A program made the translations under genes and the position numbers. A stretch of 64,000 nt of DNA from assembly GCF_008304605.1 (NCBI RefSeq), contig NZ_PIJY01000001.1:1-64000 (forward strand), read 5' to 3'. The notes under the pieces are model-generated. The model had not been told where the DNA came from. It did not search any database and worked only from the letters and a program-made list of their open reading frames with translations. Every line of letters begins with the position of its first letter. Within the stretch, counting starts at the first letter, position 1. This DNA comes from Oceanobacillus polygoni (GTDB lineage: Bacteria; Bacillota; Bacilli; Bacillales; Amphibacillaceae). This document shows positions 8,597 to 17,525 of this stretch, one piece after another.

Positions 8597-10357
8597 CTAA
8601 GCTTCTTTCCCCTCGTCCAAGTTTTGGATTTGATACAACTGATAGTAATCCCCTTGCTTTTCCATTAGCTCATGATGGGATCCTACTTCTGTGATCTCAC
8701 CATTTTCAATGACAACAATCCGATCTGCATGTGTGATTGTTGCAAGTCGATGCGCAACAATAAAGGTTGTGCGAGCTGCTGCCAATTTTTCCATTGTTTC
8801 TTGGATTAAGTGTTCACTCTCCAAGTCCAATGCAGATGTTGCTTCATCAAAAATTAAAATCGGTGGATTTTTCAAAAACACACGCGCAATTGCAACTCGT
8901 TGCTTTTGTCCACCAGATAATTTCACGCCACGTTCTCCTACTAAGGTATCATATCCATATGGTAGATTCGCAATAAAATCATGTGCATTCGCAGCCTTAG
9001 CGGCAGCAATTACTTCTTCATCCGTTGCGTCTGGATTCCCCATTCGAATATTCATGGCAATGGATTCACTGAAAAGAATATTGTCTTGTAAGACCATACC
9101 AATATTGTTCCGGAGTGCTCTCGCTTTCATGTCGCGGATGTCCGTCCCGTCGACTTTTATCGAACCATTGGTAACATCGTAGAATCTTGGAATCAAACTA
9201 ATTAAGGTAGACTTTCCGCCACCACTCATCCCAACAAAAGCAATCGTTTCCCCTTTTTTCACCTGTAGATTAATGTTTTGCAGCACTTTTTGTTCCGCCT
9301 CATCATAATGGAAGGAAACATTTTCAAAATCGACTGAGCCATTAACTCTCCCAGGATCAATTGCGTTTTCTTTATCGACAATATCATACTTTTCATTCAT
9401 AAATTCAAAAACACGGTCTATCGAAGCGACTGCTTGAACCAATGTCGTTGATGAATTGATTAATCTTCGAAGTGGACTATATACGCGCTCCAAATAGCCA
9501 ACAAAAGCAACCATTGTCCCCATTGTTACATTCCCTATAATGACTTGATAGCCTGCAAAGGCAATGACTAGAAGTGGAGCAAGGTCGGTAATCGTATTGG
9601 TTACTGCGAATGTTTTGGCATTCCACTTCGTATGATCAAGCGCCTTATCAAGAAAATTTCCATTACGTTCTACAAATTGAGTTTGTTCATAATCTTCTAA
9701 AGCAAAACTTCTCGTAACAGGTACACCTTGAACACGTTCATGTAAATGCCCTTGAACTTCGGCTAACGCTTGGGATCTATCCCTTGTTAACTTCCTGAGT
9801 CTTCCATAAAAGTATTTAATCGCAAAGCCAAAGAACGGAAACAAAATAATAGAAACAATGGTTAAACCGACATCCATTGTTAGCATTATAACGATCGCAA
9901 TAAGTATCGTTATTAAATCTAACCACACATTCATTAAACCTGTAATTACAAAATTCTTTGTTTGTTCGACATCATTTATTACCCGGGAAATAATTTCGCC
10001 GGTTTTTGTCTGAGAATAAAATTTCAAGCTCAGCTTTTGAATATGATCGAAAAGCCTATCTCGAATGTCATATAAAACTTTGTTACCGACCCATTGTGCA
10101 AGGTATTGACGAATATATTCAATTGGCGGCCGCAAAAGTAGAAATACACCAAAAGAAATCCCCATTACCCATAGCAATTTACTTATTTTGTCAGCGTCAC
10201 TCATGTTTTCTGCAATAATGATATCATCAATCACATACTTTAAAATTAATGGCATTAGTAATGGTATACCAAATTTAATAATTCCAATGAGTATCGTCCA
10301 AAGGATTTTCCACTTATACGGGGCAACAAACTTCATGTACTGCTTTACACTGCTCAT
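8597..10357 (-). CDS. ygaD: ABC exporter half-transporter YgaD (multidrug/lipid type)
   Basis: The 586-residue protein fuses a six-helix type IV exporter domain (about 1-310) to one nucleotide-binding domain (about 335-575). It has Walker [10 protein letters not shown], the signature LSGGQKQR, Walker [13 protein letters not shown] and the switch AHRL. It should work as a homodimer in the cytoplasmic membrane, as in the MsbA/LmrA/BmrA group. It is the syntenic counterpart of B. subtilis ygaD. The substrate is unknown. The ribosome binding site AGGAATGATACT precedes the ATG. Confidence 0.93.
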   Translation of the reverse strand: MSSVKQYMKFVAPYKWKILWTILIGIIKFGIPLLMPLILKYVIDDIIIAENMSDADKISKLLWVMGISFGVFLLLRPPIEYIRQYLAQWVGNKVLYDIRDRLFDHIQKLSLKFYSQTKTGEIISRVINDVEQTKNFVITGLMNVWLDLITILIAIVIMLTMDVGLTIVSIILFPFFGFAIKYFYGRLRKLTRDRSQALAEVQGHLHERVQGVPVTRSFALEDYEQTQFVERNGNFLDKALDHTKWNAKTFAVTNTITDLAPLLVIAFAGYQVIIGNVTMGTMVAFVGYLERVYSPLRRLINSSTTLVQAVASIDRVFEFMNEKYDIVDKENAIDPGRVNGSVDFENVSFHYDEAEQKVLQNINLQVKKGETIAFVGMSGGGKSTLISLIPRFYDVTNGSIKVDGTDIRDMKARALRNNIGMVLQDNILFSESIAMNIRMGNPDATDEEVIAAAKAANAHDFIANLPYGYDTLVGERGVKLSGGQKQRVAIARVFLKNPPILIFDEATSALDLESEHLIQETMEKLAAARTTFIVAHRLATITHADRIVVIENGEITEVGSHHELMEKQGDYYQLYQIQNLDEGKEA

Positions 10358-10426
10358 AGTATCATTCCTAATCTCTTTTTCGAAAACTCGGTATTCACCC
10401 TAATAACACTTCCTTTTTATCAATAG

Positions 10427-10457
10427 AAAATCCTTGTTACCTTATTTGTAACAAGGA
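10427..10457 (-). terminator. Terminator after ygaC
   Basis: TCCTTGTTAC and its exact complement (loop 10441-10447) are followed on the minus strand by TTTTC, 36 bp downstream of ygaC. It separates ygaC from ygaD. Confidence 0.75.
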
Positions 10458-10492
10458 CAAGTCCCTTTATTTTCAATTATATTTATCCTAAC

Positions 10493-11020
10493 TCACCGAT
10501 AGGTTAAGTATCGTTCATACCAACCATCAATAAAATCTGGTGCAAAGGGACCTTTCCGTTGGCGTACCCATCGTAGTAAATAATCCATATTATTATGAAG
10601 AATTCGATCCAGTACAACGGGGTAATTCATCTTTTTTCTATGTTCCTCATACTCATCTTCGTCTAAAAGATCGTATGTCATATCTGGATAAACTTTCACA
10701 TCCAAATCATAATCGATATATTTCAACGCCTCATCATCATAAACAAATGGAGAACTGATATTGCAATAATAGTGAATACCATCGTTTCTAAGCATACCGA
10801 TGATATTAAACCAATACTTCGCATGAAAATAACAAATTGCTGGCTCTCTTGTGATCCAAGTGCGACCGTCACTTTCCGTTACTTGTGTTCGATCATTCGC
10901 TCCAATTACAACAGTTTCTGTAGCTTTTAATACCATACTGTTCTCCCAAATCCGATGAAGCTGTCCATTATGTTTATAACTCTGTATCTGCATTTTTGAA
11001 CCCGCTCTCGGAGTAACCAT
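10493..11020 (-). CDS. ygaC: DUF402 nucleoside tri-/diphosphatase (YgaC/NtdP)
   Basis: The 175-residue protein matches the YgaC group of DUF402 proteins, whose Staphylococcus member hydrolyses nucleoside tri- and diphosphates with a divalent metal. Conserved features include [28 protein letters not shown], the acidic [11 protein letters not shown] and [10 protein letters not shown], and the tail KGPFAPDF. The start at 11020 matches the usual family start and follows AAGGAAGATAGG. An in-frame ATG at 11062 would add 14 residues, but I see no better ribosome binding site there. It is adjacent to ygaD, as in B. subtilis. Confidence 0.88.
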   Translation of the reverse strand: MVTPRAGSKMQIQSYKHNGQLHRIWENSMVLKATETVVIGANDRTQVTESDGRTWITREPAICYFHAKYWFNIIGMLRNDGIHYYCNISSPFVYDDEALKYIDYDLDVKVYPDMTYDLLDEDEYEEHRKKMNYPVVLDRILHNNMDYLLRWVRQRKGPFAPDFIDGWYERYLTYR

Positions 11021-11194
11021 CCTATCTTCCTTTCCCCGCTTTTCCGCCAAATCAGTTATCATTCATTATAATGCTTACCAAACCAAATATAAAGGATTAT
11101 GAATCCCATATAAAAAGCTAAAGCTTTTTTAAGATGGTGAAGATGGCTTAAGTTTGCGAGTACTGAACAAAAGTATAGCAAGAACATGAATGAA

Positions 11195-11241
11195 ATTAAA
11201 GAAGAAGAGCTTCCTCATTATTTATGAGGAAGCTCTTCTTC
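11195..11241 (-). terminator. Terminator after the SASP gene
   Basis: An 18-bp perfect stem (GAAGAAGAGCTTCCTCAT, 11201-11218, with 11224-11241) has a 5-nt loop. On the minus strand it is followed by TTTAATTT, just downstream of the SASP stop. Confidence 0.9.
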
Positions 11242-11258
11242 ACTGTCATGCGTCGTAT

Positions 11259-11435
11259 TTACTTCTTTTTTGCTTGTGACTGTTGATTTTGTTGCTTTAC
11301 TTGCTGAGCATCTGTCTCAGAAGCAAATTCAGTACCGAATTGACCTTGACTTTGACCTTGAGCAGCCTGTTGATTTTGCTGTTTTACTTGCTGAATATTT
11401 GTTCCAGCAGCAGTTTTGTTAGGTTTCTTAGCCAT
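11259..11435 (-). CDS. sspE: Gamma-type small acid-soluble spore protein
   Basis: This 58-residue Gln/Lys/Ala-rich protein is a gamma-type SASP, an amino-acid store in the spore core. It has two copies of the QQVKQQNQQ repeat (about residues 13-22 and 43-52). Between them is the GPR protease site TEFASE. It begins MAKKPNKTAAGT after GGAGGTGATACTG; the 69-residue reading from 11468 would bury that ribosome binding site. The position next to ygaC matches sspE in B. subtilis. Expression should be forespore-specific, but I could not identify a convincing sigma-G promoter by eye. Confidence 0.93.
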   Translation of the reverse strand: MAKKPNKTAAGTNIQQVKQQNQQAAQGQSQGQFGTEFASETDAQQVKQQNQQSQAKKK

Positions 11436-11587
11436 CAGTATCACCTCCGCACTGATTAATTTAACCATATAACAAATTGTTATCCATTAAATTTGTAAAT
11501 TTTTTATGAAAAAAGTACCAACGGATAATAATCTAGATTTGGCGTAATTTATGAATGCATTTCACTTCTTTATTGGAGGGTATGGCA

Positions 11588-11782
11588 ATGCAAACACCTA
11601 GAGACTTTACAGAATTATCTATGATAAGCAAAACAAGGTGGCAGGATGAAGAATTACAATATTTCCAACATGCACTTTCGCAAATATTGCCCTATATTAA
11701 TTCAGAAGGCTTAACAATCTTGCATGAAATTAATAAGGAAATTTATACCAGGGCAGAAAAACAAGACTCCCAATATACATAA
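11588..11782 (+). CDS. Small conserved-position hypothetical protein
   Basis: This 64-residue acidic protein starts MQTPRDFTELSM, with GGAGGG 7 bp before the ATG at 11588. It has no signal peptide, membrane segment or recognised motif and looks wholly helical. The place between sspE and mutY corresponds to the slot of small genes (such as yfhS) in B. subtilis, but I cannot claim homology. The terminator stem begins inside the coding end and the stop codon falls in its loop. The good ribosome binding site and dedicated terminator argue for a real gene. Confidence 0.65.
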   Translation: MQTPRDFTELSMISKTRWQDEELQYFQHALSQILPYINSEGLTILHEINKEIYTRAEKQDSQYT

Positions 11783-11795
11783 GGGAGTCTTTACA
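11763..11795 (+). terminator. Bidirectional terminator between the small gene and mutY
   Basis: AAGACTCCC / GGGAGTCTT with an 11-nt loop is T-rich on both sides (GTTTTTC on the minus strand). It serves the convergent 64-residue gene and mutY. Confidence 0.75.
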
Positions 11796-11797
11796 CT

Positions 11798-12865
11798 TTA
11801 TAAATATTTCATCATTTTTTGATGCGAAACAGGGAAAGGATAATTTGTAATAGCTTCTTTATCAACAAATCGTATACGCTCATCGTCTAGTTCTGTCTGG
11901 ATCGTGTTTGCTTCAAATATCTCCAATTGCCAAATAATATGGGAGAAAACATGCTTCAATTTACCTTTTCGTTCACCGAGCTGAATGCGTACCCCATATT
12001 CACTGTAGACCCAATTTTCAAGATGTTCCATTCCTATCTCTTCAATCGGCACCATTGGAAACTGCCAAAGATTTGCTAATAATCCATTTTCTGCGCGCTT
12101 TTCAATCACATATTCTTCGTTCTCATTTTTTATTAATAACGCAACATAAGCCATTGGTTTTTGTTTTTTGGCTTTCGTTTTTATCGGTAATTCCTCTTGA
12201 ATACCTTCAGAAAAAGCACGACAATGCTCTTGTACCGGACAAAACAAGCAAGTTGGAGATTTCGGTGTACAGATTGTGGCACCCAGATCCATGATTGCCT
12301 GATTAAAGGAGGAAGGATCTTCTGTTGAAATCACTTGACGAACACAATCCTCGAACAGCTTTTTTGTCCGGGGCACGGCAATATCCGCTTCAATTTTCAA
12401 TAAACGTGAAAATACACGTATGACATTTCCATCAACGGCTGGCTCAGGCTGATTATAGGCAATGGAAAGGATTGCACCTGTCGTATAAGGACCAACACCT
12501 TTTAATGCTCCGAGTTCTTTTGGAGTCGCAGGAACTTTTCCTCCATATTCGGCAACAACCTCACGAACAGCGTTTTGAAGGTTCCTCGCACGGGAATAGT
12601 ATCCTAAGCCTTCCCATGCTTTCAATACTTCCTGCTGGTCAGCTGCAGCAAGTTCATAAATCGTTGGATATTTCTCCATAAAACGATTAAAATATGGAAT
12701 AACGGTATCGACCTTCGTTTGTTGTAGCATGATTTCAGAAACCCAAATTTTGTATGGGTCACGTTCTCTGCGCCAAGGAAGGTCTCGTTTACTTTCGCTA
12801 TACCAATGTAGTAAATCACTTTGAAATTGATCTATGTTGAAATGTTGTAATACATTATTAATCAT
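11798..12865 (-). CDS. mutY: A/G-specific adenine DNA glycosylase MutY
   Basis: MutY removes adenine mispaired with 8-oxoguanine. The 355-residue protein has catalytic E44 in SEIMLQQ, a helix-hairpin-helix LKGVGPYTTG (121-130) followed by D145 in VDGNV, and a 4Fe-4S cluster loop C199-x6-C206-x2-C209-x5-C215. The C-terminal Nudix-like domain (about 235-355) recognises oxoG. The ribosome binding site AAAGGAAGTG precedes the ATG. It is the counterpart of B. subtilis mutY (yfhQ) and is divergent from yfhP, as there. Confidence 0.97.
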   Translation of the reverse strand: MINNVLQHFNIDQFQSDLLHWYSESKRDLPWRRERDPYKIWVSEIMLQQTKVDTVIPYFNRFMEKYPTIYELAAADQQEVLKAWEGLGYYSRARNLQNAVREVVAEYGGKVPATPKELGALKGVGPYTTGAILSIAYNQPEPAVDGNVIRVFSRLLKIEADIAVPRTKKLFEDCVRQVISTEDPSSFNQAIMDLGATICTPKSPTCLFCPVQEHCRAFSEGIQEELPIKTKAKKQKPMAYVALLIKNENEEYVIEKRAENGLLANLWQFPMVPIEEIGMEHLENWVYSEYGVRIQLGERKGKLKHVFSHIIWQLEIFEANTIQTELDDERIRFVDKEAITNYPFPVSHQKMMKYL

Positions 12866-12993
12866 TATTGCACTTCCTTTATGTTACAATATCTTGAGTA
12901 GAATTATTTTAAAGCGTGAGTTCAAAGATGTGTCATTTTTACCGGACTTTTTGAACAATCTTTTAAAGGCTATCCTAAGGAGGACCTTATTAT

Positions 12994-13980
12994 ATGGATA
13001 CTGGCACACATATAGTTATGGGGATTGCACTGGGCGGTTTAGCTACATTAGACCCTGTTGTGCAAAGCGATCCTACACTATTTCATGCAGTATTAGTCGG
13101 GACTGTGGTCGGTTCACATGCCCCTGATTTTGATACAGTTTTTAAACTAAAAAATAATGCAACTTATATACGTCATCATCGCGGTGCATCACATTCATTA
13201 CCCGCAATCATTCTTTGGGGACTATTAGTGTCCAGCGTTATCTATATGTTCGTACCACAGGTTAGCTATTTGCATCTATGGCTATGGACATTTTTGGCTG
13301 TGATTATCCATGTATTTGTTGATCTATTCAATGCATATGGGACACAGGCTTTCAGGCCTTTTTCAAATAAATGGATTGCGAAAGGGTTTATTAATACCTT
13401 TGACCCTTATATTTTCTTCTTAAATGTTGCTGGTATTTGTGCATGGTCACTTGGAGCTAATCCTGGGTATACATGGATTACCATTTATACAGTGATTGTA
13501 TTATATTACATTAAACGGTATATGGACAAAAGAGAGATTGTAAAGAAAATCCATGAATACTATCCAGATACGGTAGAAATTGCCACATCTCCAACGATGA
13601 AGCAAAATTATTGGCGTGTAGCAATCACGACGAAAGATAAGTTTTATGTAGGTACTGTTGAAAATCGACATATCGAAATTGTGGATGAGTTCTGGAAGGT
13701 TCCCTTACCTGACACTCCAATTATCGAAGTAGCGAAAACAGATAAGAATATCGAAGCTTTTCTAAACTTTTCCCCTGTTTATCGGTGGGAAATTAATTAC
13801 TTCGATTCTTTTACAGAAGTACGCTTCATCGATTTACGTTACCGCTCCAAAACATATTACCCCTTTGTTGCGGTCGTGAAAATTGATGAAAATATGGAAA
13901 TCATCAGTTCCTATACAGGATGGATTTTCTCCGAACACAAGCTACAAAGTAAACTATATGTCGGTGACCCGACTACGTAA
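12994..13980 (+). CDS. yfhP: YfhP-type membrane-bound metal-dependent hydrolase family protein
   Basis: The 328-residue protein starts with MDTGTHIVMG, the hallmark of the YdjM/YfhP family. A metal-binding set follows: SHAPDFD and RHHRGASHSLPAI. Four or so hydrophobic helices lie between about 65 and 175; the C-terminal half is soluble and beta-rich. The family is called a membrane-bound hydrolase from its His/Asp pattern. In B. subtilis YfhP has been described as a negative regulator of its neighbour yfhQ (mutY) operon functions, which I regard as unsettled. TAAGGAGGACC precedes the ATG. Confidence 0.88.
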   Translation: MDTGTHIVMGIALGGLATLDPVVQSDPTLFHAVLVGTVVGSHAPDFDTVFKLKNNATYIRHHRGASHSLPAIILWGLLVSSVIYMFVPQVSYLHLWLWTFLAVIIHVFVDLFNAYGTQAFRPFSNKWIAKGFINTFDPYIFFLNVAGICAWSLGANPGYTWITIYTVIVLYYIKRYMDKREIVKKIHEYYPDTVEIATSPTMKQNYWRVAITTKDKFYVGTVENRHIEIVDEFWKVPLPDTPIIEVAKTDKNIEAFLNFSPVYRWEINYFDSFTEVRFIDLRYRSKTYYPFVAVVKIDENMEIISSYTGWIFSEHKLQSKLYVGDPTT

Positions 13981-13981
13981 A

Positions 13982-14008
13982 AACAGCAGGCACGTACCTG
14001 CCGTTTTT
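13982..14008 (+). terminator. Terminator after yfhP
   Basis: GCAGG-CACGTA-CCTGC with outer A/T pairs runs into seven Ts, right after the yfhP stop. The convergent yfhH ends one base later. Confidence 0.8.
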
Positions 14009-14344
14009 TTATTTCGTTACCTTTTTACCTAACAATGAAATAGGCAGTGCTTCTATCTGCTCGTACATTTCCTCAAGTAAATTGATTCGATGCCCCCATG
14101 CAAATACGCCATTCACATAACTGACTTTAAATGTAAATCCTGGTTCCATTTTTAATTGATATACTTCATTCGCATCAAAGTCTTCTGGATTCATGGTATA
14201 TGCAAGGGCCACCTGCATTTTCCGTTCATTGATCTGCACCTCTGAAATATTTCCTAATTGCTCTGCCTTCTGTGCCTTTTCTTTTAACATACCAATTTCC
14301 CTATGTAGTTGTTCGATCGAATAATCGCTATACCGATAATTCAT
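14009..14344 (-). CDS. yfhH: YfhH family (DUF1811) protein
   Basis: This 111-residue cytoplasmic protein matches the YfhH/DUF1811 family. It has an N-terminal helical part (YSDYSIEQLHREIGMLKEKA) and a small C-terminal beta barrel containing FKVSYVNGVFAWGHR. The function is unknown. I use the ATG at 14344, preceded by GGGGAGAAAG, rather than the 18-residue longer reading. It lies between yfhP and recX, its usual Bacillaceae neighbourhood. Confidence 0.85.
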   Translation of the reverse strand: MNYRYSDYSIEQLHREIGMLKEKAQKAEQLGNISEVQINERKMQVALAYTMNPEDFDANEVYQLKMEPGFTFKVSYVNGVFAWGHRINLLEEMYEQIEALPISLLGKKVTK

Positions 14345-14458
14345 CTTTCTCTCCCCTTCCCATTCTATCTTACCAATTGTGTGGACGAATGGAAACAAGC
14401 AGGTAGCTAAACATATACGGATTGACCCGGTATACTAAATTCCTGCCTATGATTACCG

Positions 14459-15271
14459 CTAATTCTGTCTTTGTTCATCCAAAAATTGGTTGATTAACTC
14501 AAAGGAAAAACCTTTCCGATATAATGCTTCGGTCATCTTTTGCCTTAAGGCAAATCCCTCGTGCTTCGTTTGATATTTGCGCAAGAGCTTTTCGCCTTGA
14601 AAAATAAGTGCATCCCATTCCTTCGATTGATCCGTTTCATTTTCCATACTTGCTAGTGCCTTTGTAATCGCATCCTGTGTAAAACCTTTTTGAATAAGGT
14701 TAGCTTGCAATTGTTGAACTTTTTTTCGAAACGCCTCTTTTTTTCCAGTATTTAACTTCTTTTGAATATGCTTTACTATTTTCTCAAGTTGGGTATCCAG
14801 TGAATAATTTTCTAATGCAAGCTCTGCCTGCTGTGCTAAAACTCCTTTTTCCATCAATTCTTTTTTGATAAGAACAGGGCCTTTTGTTGTCGTATTGATT
14901 CGGGATTGAACAAAGAAATGCGCGAATTGCTGATCATCAATTAACTTCTCTTCAACTAATCTCTTCATAATTTGTTCGATATGTTCTGGATCTACTTCTT
15001 TTTTCACTAAGTAATCAATAATCTCCTTTTTAGTACGCATTCGATAGCTTAAAAAGTGAATAACTTGGGTATATGATTTATGAACCGTATCGTTTTCAAC
15101 AAGTGTAGCAATCATTTCGTCATCCAGTTCCATACCTTTACGAAGTCGATATTCGATTAATATCGCTTCATCTACACTAAATCCATATTCTTCACCTTGT
15201 TTTGCATCTAAAAAAATATTGAACCGGCTTTTATTTTTCTTTTGAGTTGTTATCCTAGTTATTTTTCGCAC
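14459..15271 (-). CDS. recX: RecA regulator RecX
   Basis: RecX modulates RecA filaments. The 270-residue protein has the three-helix tandem repeats of the family, for example LSYRMRTKKEIIDYLVKK, LIDDQQFAHFFVQSR and GPVLIKKELMEKGV, and a long C-terminal extension typical of Firmicutes. The start is probably the GTG at 15271, 6 bp after GAGGTG. Another GTG at 15280 overlaps that ribosome binding site. It is divergent from yfhF, as in B. subtilis (yfhG). Confidence 0.92.
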   Translation of the reverse strand: MRKITRITTQKKNKSRFNIFLDAKQGEEYGFSVDEAILIEYRLRKGMELDDEMIATLVENDTVHKSYTQVIHFLSYRMRTKKEIIDYLVKKEVDPEHIEQIMKRLVEEKLIDDQQFAHFFVQSRINTTTKGPVLIKKELMEKGVLAQQAELALENYSLDTQLEKIVKHIQKKLNTGKKEAFRKKVQQLQANLIQKGFTQDAITKALASMENETDQSKEWDALIFQGEKLLRKYQTKHEGFALRQKMTEALYRKGFSFELINQFLDEQRQN

Positions 15272-15359
15272 GTACTCCACCTCTTTCTTTTATCATAACA
15301 GAACAGCATGCAATAAGGGTAAATCATAAAATTTATATCAAGCATTTTTTTCAAACGAA

Positions 15360-15382
15360 ACGCTAAGTTTTACGTTTAGCGT
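15360..15382 (+). promoter_or_regulatory. Inverted repeat at the yfhF promoter
   Basis: ACGCTAA-(9)-TTAGCGT overlaps the likely promoter of yfhF; TATACT follows immediately. It may be an operator in the recX-yfhF divergent region. No binding protein is assigned. Confidence 0.4.
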
Positions 15383-15424
15383 ATATACTATACATATAAC
15401 TTAAATTTGGTTAGGAGCATGGTC

Positions 15425-16318
15425 ATGAACTTTTTAATCAGTGGTGGTACCGGGTTTGTCGGCAAGCATCTTTGTCAATCATTGCAAGTGAAAGGACATC
15501 ATACGTACATACTTACAAGATCCCCTCTCGATTACATGAACACCAAAGCCACAACTTACATACATTATGATTATCCGATAGAAGAACTGCCACCTATTGA
15601 AGGAGTTATCAACCTAGCAGGAGAGTCTCTGCTTGGTTACTGGTCTCAAAAGAAGAAAGAAAAAATGAAGAGCAGTAGATTAGAAACGACAGACGCATTA
15701 ATACAAGTAATGAAACAGATGAAGATAAAACCGAATGTATTCATTAGTGGTTCTGCAGTCGGCTATTATGGCACTTCTGAAGATCTTATATTTACAGAAG
15801 CCACTACATCTCCCGGGAAAGATTTCTTAGCTGAAGTAGTTGTTGAATGGGAGCAAGTCGCTAAGCAAGCAGAAGCTCTTGGAATCCGTACGATTTATAC
15901 AAGATTTGGCCTTATTCTTGGCAAAGAAGGATCGTTGCCATTCATGAGTCTTCCAGTGAAATTATTTGCTGGAGGAAGGATTGGTAATGGTGAGCAATGG
16001 ATGTCATGGATCCACATAGAAGATGTTGTTCGATTAATCGATTATTGCCTCTTCAATAGACAGATGGAAGGAGCGGTCAATGTAACCGCACCATACCCAT
16101 TGCGAAACAAAGATTTCATGCGAACGTTAGCAAGTGTTTTAAAACGGCCATACTGGTTCACAACCCCTTCCCCGCTAATACATGCTGCGATTGGAGAGAT
16201 GGGGCAATTAATCACGAAAGGGCAATATGTGTTGCCACAAAAAGCATTGGATCAAGGGTTTGAGTTTAAGTACCCAGAATTAGTAAAAGCCTTAGAAGAG
16301 CTGACTAATTATAGTTAA
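15425..16318 (+). CDS. yfhF: TIGR01777-family NAD(P)-dependent epimerase (YfhF)
   Basis: This 297-residue protein of the extended short-chain dehydrogenase type has the N-terminal dinucleotide motif GGTGFVGKHL. It also has GSAVGYYGTS with the conserved Tyr and a C-terminal DUF1731-like tail (GQYVLPQKALDQGFEF). Substrate and physiological role are unknown for this group. The start at 15425 follows TAGGAG with 7-bp spacing; the in-frame ATG 18 bp upstream overlaps it. Downstream, a CAAATA/TATTTG stem with Ts around 16329-16360 may be a weak terminator. Confidence 0.9.
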   Translation: MNFLISGGTGFVGKHLCQSLQVKGHHTYILTRSPLDYMNTKATTYIHYDYPIEELPPIEGVINLAGESLLGYWSQKKKEKMKSSRLETTDALIQVMKQMKIKPNVFISGSAVGYYGTSEDLIFTEATTSPGKDFLAEVVVEWEQVAKQAEALGIRTIYTRFGLILGKEGSLPFMSLPVKLFAGGRIGNGEQWMSWIHIEDVVRLIDYCLFNRQMEGAVNVTAPYPLRNKDFMRTLASVLKRPYWFTTPSPLIHAAIGEMGQLITKGQYVLPQKALDQGFEFKYPELVKALEELTNYS

Positions 16319-16433
16319 TTTTTCTGAACAAATATTTAACAAAAAAAGTATTTGCTTTTTAAGAAAAAGGTTGTAAAATAAATTTATCAAAATACGAAAG
16401 AGATGAATAGAATCGTATTACAACACTGAATTA

Positions 16434-16501
16434 AATAGGGAAGGCAAATGGTGCGCCACCAGTTTTGACTGGTTCTAGTGGGTTCGATTCCCACCCCGAA
16501 T
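16434..16501 (+). other. tRNA-like sequence (degenerate tRNA or structured RNA)
   Basis: The segment contains a textbook T arm: GTGGG-TTCGATT-CCCAC (16478-16494), preceded by a 5-nt variable-like TTCTA. Upstream is CCAG-TTTTGA-CTGG, resembling an anticodon arm but three bases short. A D-arm-like GGC-(AAATGGTGC)-GCC precedes that. The would-be acceptor ends pair at only 5 of 7 positions and there is no CCA. It is not a functional tRNA by inspection. It could be a tRNA relic or the 5' part of a structured leader for the GNAT gene. Confidence 0.4.
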
Positions 16502-16529
16502 TTTTGTTGAAATCTAAAATAAAAATTCG

Positions 16530-16584
16530 AGGGTGGGCTACTTACTGGATTTCCTTTTTGGAAAGTCAGCAAGTATACCCGCCT
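16530..16584 (+). other. Long imperfect hairpin before the GNAT gene
   Basis: AGG(g)TGGG pairs with CCCGCCT, TACTTaCTG with CAGcAAGTA, and TTTCC with GGAAA. Together they give an extended stem that ends just before the GGAGGG ribosome binding site. It follows the tRNA-like element directly and may form one leader with it. Confidence 0.45.
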
Positions 16585-16605
16585 GGAATGAGGAGGGTAT
16601 TTTTT

Positions 16606-17163
16606 ATGTTGAAAATACGTGATTTGCATGAGGTGCCAGTACTTTTTGAACTGATGTCACATCCAGATGTATTTCCCTATGTTAGACATAAAGCAGAAAC
16701 AAGTGATGAATTTTATTTCCTTACGAAGATGACAATCGAAGCCGAAGAAAATGGCGAGCTGATTTCTCGAACCATTGTTGATGAATATTTACAGCCAATC
16801 GGCACAATCAATCTATTTGATATCGAAGACAATCACGGCTTTTTAGCAACGTGGATCGGTCAGCCCTACTTTGGCAAAGGTTATAATAAACAAGCAAAAG
16901 AGCAATTTTTTGATTTACTCTTTTTCACCTACCATATCGAAGGAATCTTTATGAAGGTGAGAAAAACAAATATACGATCGATGAAAGCTGTTTTAAAATT
17001 GCCTTATGTTGCTTTAGGTAATCAAATTTATCCTGAAGTTTACAATCGAATCAATCCTGAAGAAGATATATATGATTTATTCGTCATTACGAAAGATCAT
17101 TATGCGTCTTATCAACAATTCAGAGCTATGGAAACCGAAGTTACAGATGAAGAAGTTTCTTAA
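16606..17163 (+). CDS. GNAT-family N-acetyltransferase (RimJ/RimL-like)
   Basis: The 185-residue protein has the Acetyltransf_3 layout. It opens with an N-terminal IRDLHEVPVLFELMSHPDV. The acetyl-CoA-binding loop is GQPYFGKGYNKQA (about residues 85-97), followed by the terminal VRKTNIRSMKAVLK segment typical of RimJ/RimL-type enzymes. The acceptor is unknown. The ATG at 16606 follows GGAGGG; the open frame extends back to 16465 only across the tRNA-like sequence and the hairpin. It separates yfhF from yfhE, which are adjacent in B. subtilis, suggesting a local insertion. Confidence 0.85.
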   Translation: MLKIRDLHEVPVLFELMSHPDVFPYVRHKAETSDEFYFLTKMTIEAEENGELISRTIVDEYLQPIGTINLFDIEDNHGFLATWIGQPYFGKGYNKQAKEQFFDLLFFTYHIEGIFMKVRKTNIRSMKAVLKLPYVALGNQIYPEVYNRINPEEDIYDLFVITKDHYASYQQFRAMETEVTDEEVS

Positions 17164-17217
17164 GAAAGCATATTTGGGTTCATATTGGGTAACCTAGTAT
17201 TAAAGTGAGGGATGCAA

Positions 17218-17346
17218 ATGCCAAGATTAAGACCAGGACAAAGTGAAAAGTTCCTATCCAAAACACAGGAAGTTCTTTATCAAAAGGAATTCAAGCATGC
17301 AGACCGTATCTACAAACAGTTGTCACAAAGAGGAAACCGAAGCTAA
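17218..17346 (+). CDS. yfhE: YfhE-family small protein
   Basis: This 42-residue basic protein starts MPRLRPGQSEKFLSKTQEVL and ends with a KEFKHADRIYKQL stretch. The TQEV...REFK-like pattern and its place beside yfhF fit the YfhE family, small proteins of unknown function in Bacillaceae. GTGAGGG stands 6 bp before the ATG. A terminator begins within the last codons. The assignment rests on position and a short similarity, so it is moderate. Confidence 0.7.
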   Translation: MPRLRPGQSEKFLSKTQEVLYQKEFKHADRIYKQLSQRGNRS

Positions 17347-17363
17347 TTGCTTTGGTTTTTTCT
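17334..17363 (+). terminator. Terminator after yfhE
   Basis: AAACCGAAGC / GCTTTGGTTT (one G-T pair) with a 5-nt loop is followed by TTTTTTC. The yfhE stop codon lies at the loop boundary. Confidence 0.85.
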
Positions 17364-17400
17364 TTTGTTCTAGCTTAGGAAACTATAAAATTTGAACGCT

Positions 17401-17501
17401 GTGGATAATTTAGATATCGGAACAGCCTCGTCCACGAGGCGTCCAGCGACTAGCAAGACTTCCATCACCTTTAGCTTCGTACCCAAACAACAATTATCCA
17501 C
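17401..17501. repeat. MITE-like 101-bp element with 10-bp inverted ends
   Basis: The segment is bounded by perfect inverted repeats GTGGATAATT (17401-17410) and AATTATCCAC (17492-17501). Inside are a 16-bp palindrome (GCCTCGTCCACGAGGC, 17425-17440) and a core at about 17440-17470. The core matches the complement of the right part of the repeat at 39946-40217 over about 32 bases with four substitutions and one indel. No reading frame is present. Confidence 0.6.
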
Positions 17502-17525
17502 CTTTTAGACGATAAGAAACTGTTA

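Noticed and set aside
16387-16629. 80-codon minus-strand frame over the tRNA-like region
   Set aside because: It reads backward through the T arm and hairpin and overlaps the GNAT start. Its GVGIEPTRT-type peptide is what a tRNA antisense strand encodes.
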